Shown here piece after piece: positions 30,191-38,874 of a DNA stretch of 43,421 bases. The translations under genes were made by a program, and so were the position numbers. Source of the DNA: a bacterium. GTDB lineage: Bacteria > Patescibacteriota > Minisyncoccia > Ryanbacterales > GWA2-47-10b. Where the stretch lies: contig JAQBTR010000007.1 of assembly GCA_027624915.1 (NCBI GenBank), forward strand, positions 1 through 43,421. The letters are read 5' to 3'. Each line of letters begins with the position of its first letter. Within the stretch, counting starts at the first letter, position 1. The notes beneath the pieces were generated by a model. The model had not been told where the DNA came from and did no database searches. It worked only from the letters and a program-made list of their open reading frames with translations.

Positions 30191-32101
30191 ATGTATCAGA
30201 TTCGAGAGTTTATTGAACAATATCGAGAGATTCTCTACCCGTCACTTATTGCAATAGCTGTAATCGTTTCTTTTTATGGAATTCTTTTTAACTCATTTGC
30301 GTATGATGACGACTTTGGTATTTTACTCAATGCAAATATTATAGAAAACAATAGTATTTCGACTTTCTTTTTGAATCCGAACTACCTTTTTTATTCAGAA
30401 CACGCACCTGGAACGTATCGCCCTCTCGCTCTTTGGTTAACCTCTCTGGAGATAAGACTTGTGGGTGTCGATCCATTTAATTTTCATTTAGTAAGCCTCG
30501 TTCTCCATCTAACAAATGCCATTCTTGCATTTTATTTGTTAAGAATGCTTTTTAAGAGTAGTGCAGTAGCTCTGACCATTGCTCTTTTGTGGGGAATACA
30601 CCCAGTACAAACCGAAGCTGTAGCATGGGCCTTTCAGCAAAGTACTCTTGTGTCATTTATGTTTATGACACTTTCTTTGATGACAGCGCTCATTGCATCA
30701 AGAAAGGATAGCCGTATATTCTATGTAACTTCTCTTATTCTAGGACTCATTGCCATGCTCACAAAAAGCCAAGTCTTAGTATTGCCAGTGCTTTTAGCTG
30801 TGGTTCTTCTATATGAACGTGTGCCATGGAAAAAAATAGCCTATATGATCATACCATTCTTCATGCTTGTTTCTGTCATTATGATTGCGCGTGCACTTGT
30901 TGGTGTTGGTACCTCTCAAGTAACTGCTGAGTTTAGTAAAATTCACCTTTCATTAATAATGATAAAGGCTTTTGCCAACTATATCATTCTTATGTTTTGG
31001 CCTAATCCTCTTACTGTTGATTATGATACATTCCTGAAGGTAGCACCGTCATTTTTTTGGTCTGCAACACTTCTTATCTATACTGCCGCTCTGTTTTTTG
31101 TCGCGTCAAGAACTAACAGGGCTATTACATTAGGAATTTTTTGGTTTTTTATAGGATTGGCTCCGGTAAGCAACGTTGTTTTTCTAATGACGCAGTTTAT
31201 GAACGAGCGCTTTCTGTACCTACCTTCTCTTGGGTTTTTAATTGCAATTATATTTTTTTTAAAGGTACTTTATGAAGCAATACAAGAACGAAATAAGCTG
31301 ATCGCACAAGTACTATCTGTGTTGTTCATATCCTCGACTATAATAAGCTTTACATATTTTAGTGTGGAACGCGTAAAAGATTGGAAATCTCCACTATCTC
31401 TTTGGGAGAGCGCTTATCAAGTTAATCCGTTAGGTCTTAGAACTAGAGTTCTTTATGCAGACGCACTCTTTGCTTCAGATAAAACCAAACTAGCTTTTAC
31501 TCACTATATAGGACTAGCAAATGAGCTTGATTTAACTTACTGGCCTTCACTCGCCTATTCTACCCTTAAGGTCTCAATTGAACTCGATGAAATTTACAGA
31601 GGGAATGCAATTGGAAAGAGCATTTTAAAAAAGTACCCGAACAGTGAATTAATTTTTTATGCATACGGACAATTCCTTCTTAAAAGTAAACAATACGCCA
31701 AGGCTGAAAATTATTGGGAACTAATGTTAACTAAATTTCCCGTGAGAAGCTCTAGCGTCTTTTATTTAGCATATTCTAAATATGCACAAGACCGCAACAC
31801 CAATCTAGAGACAACAACACATATACTTTTAGACAAAGACTTTAAAAGAAAAATACCACAACTATTGGAAGGGTTTAATTTTCTAGAAGAACATCAATAT
31901 GTGAAGGCTGTATCAGTCCTTCAACCACTATTGGAGAACCAAGACATTTTGCCAATCGTTGAACCTTATGAGTGGCTTGCAGAGGCGTATGAACATACTG
32001 GAAATATAGACCGAGCTCTTGCAACATACTATCAGTTGTTGCGTCTCAACTCCAAAAGTCCAGATTACTTTAGAGCAACAAAGAGACTTTTAAACCAATA
32101 A
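30191..32101 (+). CDS. Tmtc-like GT-C glycosyltransferase with C-terminal TPR repeats
   Basis: A 636-residue protein in two halves. The N-terminal half is membrane-embedded with the pattern of TMTC-type O-mannosyltransferase-like proteins: FAYDDDFGILLN (acidic loop), GTYRPLALW, HPVQTEAVAWAFQQ and FLYLPSLGFL. From about residue 420 it is soluble and consists of TPR-like helices (LIFYAYGQFLLKSKQYAKAE, EPYEWLAEAYEHTGNIDRAL). TPRs would present or select a protein acceptor. A -10 box TACAAT lies 6 bases before the ATG. The gene ends at a strong bidirectional terminator and faces the major pilin gene, which makes pilin a candidate substrate. Confidence 0.85.
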   Translation: MYQIREFIEQYREILYPSLIAIAVIVSFYGILFNSFAYDDDFGILLNANIIENNSISTFFLNPNYLFYSEHAPGTYRPLALWLTSLEIRLVGVDPFNFHLVSLVLHLTNAILAFYLLRMLFKSSAVALTIALLWGIHPVQTEAVAWAFQQSTLVSFMFMTLSLMTALIASRKDSRIFYVTSLILGLIAMLTKSQVLVLPVLLAVVLLYERVPWKKIAYMIIPFFMLVSVIMIARALVGVGTSQVTAEFSKIHLSLIMIKAFANYIILMFWPNPLTVDYDTFLKVAPSFFWSATLLIYTAALFFVASRTNRAITLGIFWFFIGLAPVSNVVFLMTQFMNERFLYLPSLGFLIAIIFFLKVLYEAIQERNKLIAQVLSVLFISSTIISFTYFSVERVKDWKSPLSLWESAYQVNPLGLRTRVLYADALFASDKTKLAFTHYIGLANELDLTYWPSLAYSTLKVSIELDEIYRGNAIGKSILKKYPNSELIFYAYGQFLLKSKQYAKAENYWELMLTKFPVRSSSVFYLAYSKYAQDRNTNLETTTHILLDKDFKRKIPQLLEGFNFLEEHQYVKAVSVLQPLLENQDILPIVEPYEWLAEAYEHTGNIDRALATYYQLLRLNSKSPDYFRATKRLLNQ

Positions 32102-32105
32102 GAAG

Positions 32106-32144
32106 CTATCAAAAAACCCCAGATACACTGGGGTTTTTTGATAG
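32106..32144. terminator. bidirectional terminator between the Tmtc-like gene and the pilin
   Basis: Perfect 17-base arms CTATCAAAAAACCCCAG and its complement with a 5-base loop; both strands have an A/U flank. Confidence 0.95.
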
Positions 32145-32155
32145 TACGCTTGTAA

Positions 32156-32737
32156 CTAATTAGTTACGTCGTAGTAAGGGAGAGCTACACTGTCTAGATT
32201 ACCATTGAATGGATTTGCGACAGCCGCAGTAAAACACTGCGTACCTCCGGCAGTAGTAGATGAATCGCAGTCTCGGTCACTATCGAAAGCTGAGTTGTCG
32301 ACACCCTCGAGCGCTGCTGCAAGGTGATAATAAGCGACAGCAGCAGTCCCTGACGCATAGTGATAACAACCAGAGTCGACTGTAGCATCAGCTGCAGTCT
32401 TATTAGGATCGTGCGGCAACGTCTGAATGTATGTAGGCGTCAAAGCCTCAAGACCAAAAGCATTGGTCGTAGGAGCTCCAGGAGTACCAGCACACGTAGC
32501 ATTTGCGATTGGATAATTACCACCCCCACCACCACCACTAACTGATGAATCAGCGTAGAGTGCAAGCGCTAACTGAAGCTGACGGATGTCTCCGATACGC
32601 TTTGCGTCTCGTGCCTTTGTTCGAGCCGTGTTAAGAGAGGCCAAAACGATAGATGCCAAGATACCGATGATGGCGATAACCACCAAAAGCTCAATGAGGG
32701 TAAAACCCGCCTTGGCTTTGTTTATTTGTTTAAACAT
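32156..32737 (-). CDS. pilA: type IV major pilin (prepilin)
   Basis: A 193-residue prepilin with a textbook start: MFKQINKAKAG then FTLIELLVVIAIIGILASIV, cleaved after Gly with Phe+1 and Glu+5. The helix continues through RTKARDAKRIGDIRQLQLAL, then an unusual run of six Gly and a variable Cys-containing head domain (CAGTPGAP, CYHYASG, CDSSTTAGGTQC). It is the last gene of the pilus locus, 142 bp after pilC and ahead of a terminator. The long leader suggests its own promoter; an AAATAG/AGG region precedes the ATG, but I see no clear -35. Confidence 0.92.
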   Translation of the reverse strand: MFKQINKAKAGFTLIELLVVIAIIGILASIVLASLNTARTKARDAKRIGDIRQLQLALALYADSSVSGGGGGGNYPIANATCAGTPGAPTTNAFGLEALTPTYIQTLPHDPNKTAADATVDSGCYHYASGTAAVAYYHLAAALEGVDNSAFDSDRDCDSSTTAGGTQCFTAAVANPFNGNLDSVALPYYDVTN

Positions 32738-32879
32738 GTATACCTATTTAAACTGTTAAATAATTAATTATTTTTTTAAAACTCCTTTTAGAGAGTTTTG
32801 TTCGACCGCCCATACTTGGGTATATAGCTATTATACCAAAGGTGTAGGTGTACTAGTAAAGACGCTGTGGATAATATAG

Positions 32880-34094
32880 CTAAAACGCGGCTGTTAGATT
32901 GTAAATTGGGACCAAAACAGATGCAACAATGAGACCTATACCAGCGCCAAGAACAATAATCAACACTGGCTCTATAAGAGACACTAAGTTATCCACCATG
33001 CTATCAACCTCTCGCGCATAAAATCGTGACAAGGCTTTCAAAATTTGATCGAGTTTACCAGTCTCCTCGCCGACCTTCATCATCTGAGTAAGCAAAGGTG
33101 GTATCTCCTTATGTTTCGCAAATGCATCAGCTATCGTACTCCCACCACGAACTGCCTCAACCGCTTCCAAAACTATCCCACGATACACCTCATTACCAAC
33201 AACGTCTGCTGTAATTTGTAGAGCGCGTACAATGGGTATGCCACCGTTAATTAGTGTCTGAAGGTTATCTGCAAGTCGCGCCAAATAGAGTTTCCTAAAG
33301 AGTTCGCCGACGATTGGAAGTGATATTTGTGTACGACTCCATGCGCGCTGTCCTGCCGGCGTCCGCAGATATCTAAATAAGAAGATAATCCCACCAATCC
33401 CAAGAAAGATAAAAATGATGCCGTATGCACGAAGAAAATCACTGGCCGCAATAATAGCTCTCGTATAGATTGGAAGTTGTTGACCGGTTTCAGCAATGAT
33501 AAGTGAAAGCTTAGGAATGATGACAGTGAGCATCAAAATTAAAACAACAAGAAATGCCATCAAAATAAAACCTGGATACACAAGGGCATTACGAGCTTTT
33601 TGTACAAGAATATAGTTACGTTCTAGATAATCTGCCAAATATAAAAATACTTCATCAAGCTTTCCAGATTCTTCACCAGAACGAACCATGCTAACAAAAA
33701 ATGCTGAGAACACTTTTGGATGTTTACTCATGGCCTGAGACATGCTCATACCCCCTTGGACATCTTCCAAAACCTCAATAAGCTGTTTACGGGCACTTGA
33801 GGTAGTCCCAGTACCATCACCTATAAGTGTGCGAAATGTCTGTACGACAGGAACCTTCGCCTCAAACAGGGTTGAAAGCTGACGCGACAAAAGCATGATA
33901 TCTCTTGGCTTAATACGAGTAAATGTACCGAGCGAACGCTCATACCATTTTCCTTTTTGATCCGCCTCAAGCAACGATACAATAATAAGATTCTGTCTCT
34001 GTAGAGACTGCACAGCACTATCTAAAGAGGGTGCCTCAATCGTTCCATTTCGTGTGGCACCATCTGCTGTTCGAGCTTGATATGTAAAAATCAT
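32880..34094 (-). CDS. pilC: type IV pilus inner-membrane platform protein
   Basis: A 404-residue GspF-family protein that connects the PilB and PilT motors to pilin in the membrane. Two GspF repeats are visible, each with LSTLFEAKVPVVQTFRTL- or LQTLINGGIPIVRALQIT-like stretches and helix pairs around about 170-225 and 370-400, together with MVRSGEESGKLDEVF and MMKVGEETGKLDQIL (the twin G-E-x-x-G-x-L motifs). It follows pilT by one base. Confidence 0.96.
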   Translation of the reverse strand: MIFTYQARTADGATRNGTIEAPSLDSAVQSLQRQNLIIVSLLEADQKGKWYERSLGTFTRIKPRDIMLLSRQLSTLFEAKVPVVQTFRTLIGDGTGTTSSARKQLIEVLEDVQGGMSMSQAMSKHPKVFSAFFVSMVRSGEESGKLDEVFLYLADYLERNYILVQKARNALVYPGFILMAFLVVLILMLTVIIPKLSLIIAETGQQLPIYTRAIIAASDFLRAYGIIFIFLGIGGIIFLFRYLRTPAGQRAWSRTQISLPIVGELFRKLYLARLADNLQTLINGGIPIVRALQITADVVGNEVYRGIVLEAVEAVRGGSTIADAFAKHKEIPPLLTQMMKVGEETGKLDQILKALSRFYAREVDSMVDNLVSLIEPVLIIVLGAGIGLIVASVLVPIYNLTAAF

Positions 34095-34095
34095 A

Positions 34096-35160
34096 CTACC
34101 TTGCCATGAGTCGGAACTCCTGCGGATTTAGAGAATAACCAACAGCACTCTCCATTGTAATCTCTCCTTTTTGTAGAAGCTCCATTAAAGACCTGTTTAA
34201 GCTAATCATACCCTCCCCTGAACTCGTATCAATAACAAGATTAATTTCGTGAATACGTTTCTCGCGAATAAGGTTGTTGACCGCAGCGTTGGCAATCAAA
34301 AGCTCATACGCTGGAATAAGCCCGCCAGATACACGCGGTATTAAGCGTTGTGAAAAAATACCAAGCAGAGTGCTCGAAATCTGTGACCGAATCTGATCTT
34401 GCTGACCACCTGGAAAACTATCAATTATACGGTCGATGGTCTGAGCTGCATTGTTTGTGTGTAGTGTAGAAAATACCAAGTGACCGGTTTCGGCCGCAGT
34501 AACGGCTGCCGCCATCGTTTCGTGGTCACGCATCTCACCCACCATCAGCACATTTATGTCCTGACGAAAGACTGAACGAAGACCAACATGAAAATCTGTC
34601 GTGTCAGAACGAACTTCGCGCTGATCAATTATAGAACGGTCGGCCGTAAACAAATATTCGATTGGATCCTCAATTGTAACAATATGCTCTGCACGCTCGT
34701 GGTTAATCATATCAATCAAGGCGGCCAACGTCGTTGTCTTGCCTTGACCTGTAGGTCCTACAACTAAAAAGAACCCTTGCTCCTTTCTTGTAAAATCTTT
34801 TATTTGTGTTGGCAGGTTTAACTCTTCTACTGTGCGAATTTTTACTGGTACAAGCCTCATTGCACACCCAATAAAACCGCGTTGGTAGAAAACGTTAACA
34901 CGAAACCGTGCGCGACCCTTATGTTCAAAACTCAAGTCAAATTCTTTTTTTGCTAAGAACTCTTCTTTCTGCTCTTTTGAAAGCATCGCAAAAACAAGAC
35001 CCTCAACGATATCCGGCGTGAGAACCCCTTTTTTTGTAAGTGGAATCAAAGAGCCCTGTACACGCAGGGTTGGGTGGCGCCCAACAGAAAAATGCACATC
35101 CGATGCACCCTCCCGAATGACAGTTGTAATGAGATCTTCGAGTTCTTTACTAAAATCCAT
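34096..35160 (-). CDS. pilT: twitching/retraction ATPase
   Basis: A 354-residue hexameric ATPase that retracts pili. Walker A is VVGPTGQGKTTTLAAL, followed by the Asp box (TIEDPIEYLF), Walker B (VLMVGEMRDHETM) and the His box (HLVFSTLHTNNAAQTID). A PAS-like N-terminal domain has SDVHFSVGRHPTLRVQG. Retraction ATPases carry a longer C-terminal region (LLQKGEITMESA). It lies 3 bp after the response regulator and one base before pilC. Confidence 0.95.
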   Translation of the reverse strand: MDFSKELEDLITTVIREGASDVHFSVGRHPTLRVQGSLIPLTKKGVLTPDIVEGLVFAMLSKEQKEEFLAKKEFDLSFEHKGRARFRVNVFYQRGFIGCAMRLVPVKIRTVEELNLPTQIKDFTRKEQGFFLVVGPTGQGKTTTLAALIDMINHERAEHIVTIEDPIEYLFTADRSIIDQREVRSDTTDFHVGLRSVFRQDINVLMVGEMRDHETMAAAVTAAETGHLVFSTLHTNNAAQTIDRIIDSFPGGQQDQIRSQISSTLLGIFSQRLIPRVSGGLIPAYELLIANAAVNNLIREKRIHEINLVIDTSSGEGMISLNRSLMELLQKGEITMESAVGYSLNPQEFRLMAR

Positions 35161-35163
35161 ATA

Positions 35164-35574
35164 TTATTCTTTCTTATCCTTTTTAGAAAGATGAAATTCA
35201 ATCTTTTCTACTACCTCACGAGGAGTAAAGTGAGCCTTCACAATATAATCAGATGCACCAAGCTCCATACCTCGTTCAATGTCTTCTTTTTGTCCAAGAT
35301 TAGAAAGGATGATGACAATCGCCCCCTCAGCTAACTTATCTTTCCTGATGCGTGTTAATACTTCGAATCCATCGAGCGTAGGCATAACAACATCCAAAAG
35401 AATAACATCATATGAATCCTTGCCAAGCTTATCAAGCGCATCTTGTCCGCTTGTCGCAACATCTATGTTATACCCAGCTTCTTTAAACTTAAGTGAATAC
35501 ATGTCGAGCAAGAACTCATCATCGTCCACCAACAGAAGTTTTACTTTTACTTTTTGATCTGCCATTGATTTCAT
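35164..35574 (-). CDS. CheY-like response regulator (receiver domain only)
   Basis: A 136-residue single receiver domain. Visible: acidic pocket LLVDDDEF (about 14-21), phospho-acceptor Asp in VILLDVVMPTLDGFE, the Ser switch (IVIILSNLG) and the Lys in DYIVKAHFTP. There is no output domain, so it acts by protein contact, most likely on the pilus motors next to it. The start overlaps the pilB stop as TAATG, so the two are translated together. No histidine kinase is in the window. Confidence 0.93.
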   Translation of the reverse strand: MKSMADQKVKVKLLLVDDDEFLLDMYSLKFKEAGYNIDVATSGQDALDKLGKDSYDVILLDVVMPTLDGFEVLTRIRKDKLAEGAIVIILSNLGQKEDIERGMELGASDYIVKAHFTPREVVEKIEFHLSKKDKKE

Positions 35575-37289
35575 TATACAACCACCTCAAAAAGCTCTTC
35601 AAGGCCAATCTTACCGTTTAATACCTTTAGTATACCATCTTGGCGCATAGTAAGCATATTTTGATGTCTTGATTCTTGAATAATATCAGCCTCTGTAGAG
35701 CCCTTAAGCATAAGCTCTTCAAGATCCTTAGTCATGCTAAGTACCTCAAAGACCGCTATACGGCCACGTGTCCCTTTTGGACACGAAGAAGATGGTAGTG
35801 GCTCATAGATGTTCTCTGGAATCTTCAAATCCTTTCGTATTGCTTCTGGCAATTGTGCTATTTCTTTATCCAAAGACGTCTTAACTGTCCCCTCCACAGC
35901 TATTTCTTTTCTAGACTCTTGACAAAGAGTTCGTACAAGTCGTTGACCCATCGCTAGAACAAGGGTCGATGGAATCAAAAATGGATCAACACCCATATCC
36001 ACCAAACGTGGTATCACACCAATAGCATCATTGGTGTGGAGTGTAGAAAGCACCAAGTGACCTGTGAGCGATGCGTGAACCGCCAATTGAGCTGTTTCCT
36101 TGTCTCTAATCTCACCTACCATGATTACATCGGGGTCCTGACGCAAGATGCTACGTAGGCCTGAAGCAAACGTATAATTAATTTCTGGCCGTATCTGGGA
36201 TTGATTAACACCCTGAATATAATATTCGATTGGGTCTTCAAGGCTCACGATATTACGCTTCTCATCATTTAAAATCTTAAGCATTGCATACAGCGTGGTT
36301 GATTTACCTGAACCAGTAGGACCCGTAATCAAAATCATGCCAAATGGACGCTTAAGTCCCTTTTGTATAATCTCAAGGTTACGCCCATCAAGTCCAAGGT
36401 CTGCGAGCGTGCGAACACCAACGTTGGGGTCAAGAATACGGATTGCCGCCTTCTCACCATAGTACGTAGGAAAGGTTGATACACGAAAGTCGATATCACG
36501 CTTATCGATAGTCGCGCGAAAACGACCATCTTGAGGTTTTCGGTGCTCATCAATCTTCATATTTGTCATGATCTTGATGCGAGAAATTATTGCCTCATGA
36601 ACATTCATTGGTAAAAAGATACTTGTGTACAAAACTCCATCGACACGGAATCGAACTCGAATTTGTTCACGTGACGGTTCAATATGCACATCAGATGCAT
36701 GACCTTCTACGGCGTGTCTCAAGATTACCGCAACCATCTTTGTTACTGGTGCATCTTCGGTAATCATCTCCTCAACTGCTTTTTTGGAATCTATATTTGA
36801 AAGGTCAATAGTATCACCAAGAACAGTTTGGAGTTCACCAACCGCCCTGGAAACCTCCCCTCCAAGACCTTTGTATCCCTCCAAAATCCTATTTAAATCT
36901 GCGCGAGAAATCAAAAATATCTTGAAAGGTAGGTCGAGATTTGAAGAAATAAATTGTAACGCTTCTCTCGCCTCTAAATTTTCTGGGGCAACCATACCAA
37001 CCTCAAGAACCCCTTCACTCATTCCAATTGGCACCATTTGATAATGACGTGCAGACTCCTCGGAAACATTCTTAAGAACGTCAAAAGCAATTTGAGCCTC
37101 ATTAAGTCGTTTAGACGGAATTCCCAAAAGCTCCGATTTGGCATTAAGAACAGCGCCTTCGGAAACGCCCTGGTCAATAAGTATGGTTTCTAAATCTTTT
37201 TTTGTCTTTTTGGATGTTTCCTTGGCAGATCTTGCGCCTGCCTCATCAATAACCCCCTTAGCTATTAAAAGGTCGAGAATAGACCGCAT
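35574..37289 (-). CDS. pilB: type IV pilus extension ATPase
   Basis: A 571-residue GspE-family ATPase. It has an MshEN-type N-terminal domain (about 1-145), a second N-terminal part with SDVHIEPSREQIRVRFRVDG, Walker A (LITGPTGSGKSTTLYAML, about 317-334), SLEDPIEYYIQG, Walker B (VIMVGEIRDKETAQ) and the His box (HLVLSTLHTND). The usual zinc-binding pair CxxC...CxxC is degenerate: it reads LCQESRK and SSSCPKGTRGR, so two of four Cys are lost. It follows a small unknown gene by 2 bp and overlaps the response regulator gene. Confidence 0.95.
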   Translation of the reverse strand: MRSILDLLIAKGVIDEAGARSAKETSKKTKKDLETILIDQGVSEGAVLNAKSELLGIPSKRLNEAQIAFDVLKNVSEESARHYQMVPIGMSEGVLEVGMVAPENLEAREALQFISSNLDLPFKIFLISRADLNRILEGYKGLGGEVSRAVGELQTVLGDTIDLSNIDSKKAVEEMITEDAPVTKMVAVILRHAVEGHASDVHIEPSREQIRVRFRVDGVLYTSIFLPMNVHEAIISRIKIMTNMKIDEHRKPQDGRFRATIDKRDIDFRVSTFPTYYGEKAAIRILDPNVGVRTLADLGLDGRNLEIIQKGLKRPFGMILITGPTGSGKSTTLYAMLKILNDEKRNIVSLEDPIEYYIQGVNQSQIRPEINYTFASGLRSILRQDPDVIMVGEIRDKETAQLAVHASLTGHLVLSTLHTNDAIGVIPRLVDMGVDPFLIPSTLVLAMGQRLVRTLCQESRKEIAVEGTVKTSLDKEIAQLPEAIRKDLKIPENIYEPLPSSSCPKGTRGRIAVFEVLSMTKDLEELMLKGSTEADIIQESRHQNMLTMRQDGILKVLNGKIGLEELFEVVV

Positions 37290-37291
37290 AG

Positions 37292-37681
37292 CTAAAATTC
37301 TCCCTCTTCTGGTGATACTGTACTTGGCTTAAATAGCTCAAGAATTCGCCTTTGTGGTTGTATAAAGTCTGGAACAACAAGAGGTGTCTCGCGCAAATCA
37401 ATAAATCGCTTGTCGTCTAAGAATCTTGTATCTAAGTTAATGGTTTTGAGTACATTAATGGCCGCCCTAATCTCATCCGCCTCAGCTCCAAGCTGAACAT
37501 TTGCTATTGGAACAGTGGCAGAAGACACAAAATCAGTAATTACGATAGTTGCTGAATCATCCCCAGAGCGTGTAGTAATCCACCAGGCCACAATACCTAT
37601 AATTATAAGTATAACTACTCCAATAATAATCTTGTTCATTGGCAGCTTGGATCCAGATTTTTGTGGAACGTTAGTTACCAT
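37292..37681 (-). CDS. pilus-operon membrane protein of unknown function
   Basis: A 129-residue protein with one N-terminal helix (about 18-38, IIIGVVILIIIGIVAWWI) and an outside part of Ile/Val strands, ending in PSTVSPEEGEF. It is not similar enough to PilP to be named, though its position after pilO and before pilB, and its size and topology, would suit a PilP-like alignment protein. Its first codons overlap the pilO end by 11 bases, so it is co-translated with it. Confidence 0.7.
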   Translation of the reverse strand: MVTNVPQKSGSKLPMNKIIIGVVILIIIGIVAWWITTRSGDDSATIVITDFVSSATVPIANVQLGAEADEIRAAINVLKTINLDTRFLDDKRFIDLRETPLVVPDFIQPQRRILELFKPSTVSPEEGEF

Positions 37682-38192
37682 AGTAAATAAGTCCGGTTAC
37701 TGATAAATTGAAATCTCCGTCTTCGTCCTGCTCAAAACCCAACGCGCTTATATCCATAATGCGCAAATTATTTTCCATAATGTCTAATAGAAGTCTCATC
37801 TTTTCATACGGGCCATCTACCTTCATAGAAAATGTAATGGTTGGCCTAGAGACGCCAGTGGAGGATGAGGCGTCATTAAGTTTTACTCCATTAAACTTCA
37901 TCCCGCTGTCGACAACAATTTTCTGGAAGAAAAGATACAGATCCTCTCGGTCTGACACGGGAGGAATAAGCTTCTCGAGTCTATCGAGCTGTTCTTGTTT
38001 ATTGCGTGAAGCTTTATATCTTTCAAGAACGCTATCTCGTTTTTCAAGAATTTCTTGTACATCAGCCTGTATGGCATCAACCGAACTAATTTCTGCTCGG
38101 TGTATTTGAACCTGCTCCCAAGAAGGAAGGGCAAATGCATACACTCCGTATGCCGCTCCAGCTAAAATTATGACAACAATAATATTTTTCAT
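37671..38192 (-). CDS. pilO: PilO-like alignment-complex protein
   Basis: A 173-residue bitopic protein: a short N-terminal helix (about 2-20), a coiled coil (about 27-75, IQADVQEILEKRDSVLERYK) and a ferredoxin-like outer domain (FQKIVVDSGMKFNGVKL, then MRLLLDIMENNLRIMDIS). With PilM and PilN it links the cytoplasmic pilus base to the outside. It follows pilN by 13 bp. Confidence 0.82.
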   Translation of the reverse strand: MKNIIVVIILAGAAYGVYAFALPSWEQVQIHRAEISSVDAIQADVQEILEKRDSVLERYKASRNKQEQLDRLEKLIPPVSDREDLYLFFQKIVVDSGMKFNGVKLNDASSSTGVSRPTITFSMKVDGPYEKMRLLLDIMENNLRIMDISALGFEQDEDGDFNLSVTGLIYYGN

Positions 38193-38205
38193 AAAGTACT
38201 AAACA

Positions 38206-38802
38206 TTAAAATTCAAAACCTCCTGTATCATTCGCAACAGTATTATCGACACTGGGCTTGTCATGAATAAATGATGATGTCAAAGAAAGATCTATAGAAA
38301 AACTTACCTCGCCTCTCTCGTTGAGTTCTGGTGGTGGAAAATTAAAACCCTTCTCAATTTCATCAACGGTTCTAAAATATTTTATTTGCTGAGCATATAC
38401 AAGATATCCTGGAGCCAAAAGATCGAGGCTCACTTTTTTATCAGCATATGCAAAAGAGATTACTCTAACGCCGTCTAAAATATTTGACTCAACAAAGTTA
38501 AGAGCTTGTGAGCCATATACGTGACCATTCAAAATTTGTTGTGCAATCTCAATCCTGTTTTGGAGTGTTTTAGCAGCATTGATAGAATCAATCTCGAGCT
38601 CTCGTCTCAGCTCAACAAGACGCCCCTTGGCGTCATCCGCGGAGGCCGCCAAAGATCGCTCAAGAACAACAAGGCCGCCCGTAAGAGCCGCCGCTAGTAT
38701 CCCGACTACAATCCCAACAGCACCAAAAAGGCCGATTCCTCGCCTTGGCACCATTGCTGGTGGAACCACCTGAGAATGAGATATGAATTGGGTTTCCGCC
38801 AT
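38206..38802 (-). CDS. pilN: PilN-like alignment-complex protein
   Basis: A 198-residue protein with a Pro-rich cytoplasmic start (VVPPAMVPRRGIG), a helix at about 25-48 and a coiled coil (AASADDAKGRLVELRRELEI), then an outside domain with LQNRIEIAQQILNGHVYGSQ and a beta core (SFSIDLSLTSSF). A short N-terminal segment for PilM is expected in the family; I could not identify it with certainty. It lies 72 bp after pilM and 13 bp before pilO. Confidence 0.75.
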   Translation of the reverse strand: MAETQFISHSQVVPPAMVPRRGIGLFGAVGIVVGILAAALTGGLVVLERSLAASADDAKGRLVELRRELEIDSINAAKTLQNRIEIAQQILNGHVYGSQALNFVESNILDGVRVISFAYADKKVSLDLLAPGYLVYAQQIKYFRTVDEIEKGFNFPPPELNERGEVSFSIDLSLTSSFIHDKPSVDNTVANDTGGFEF

Positions 38803-38874
38803 ACTTTAATTAAAAAAGTTCTCTAGGAATTGCTATAAAATTTGATAGTAATTCCTCTATATATAATAGTATGT

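Noticed and set aside
32755-32810. Hairpin AAAACTCC/GAGAGTTTT upstream of pilA as a terminator of pilC
   Set aside because: On the minus strand it is followed by A, not T, so it cannot be an ordinary terminator in that direction; its role is unclear.
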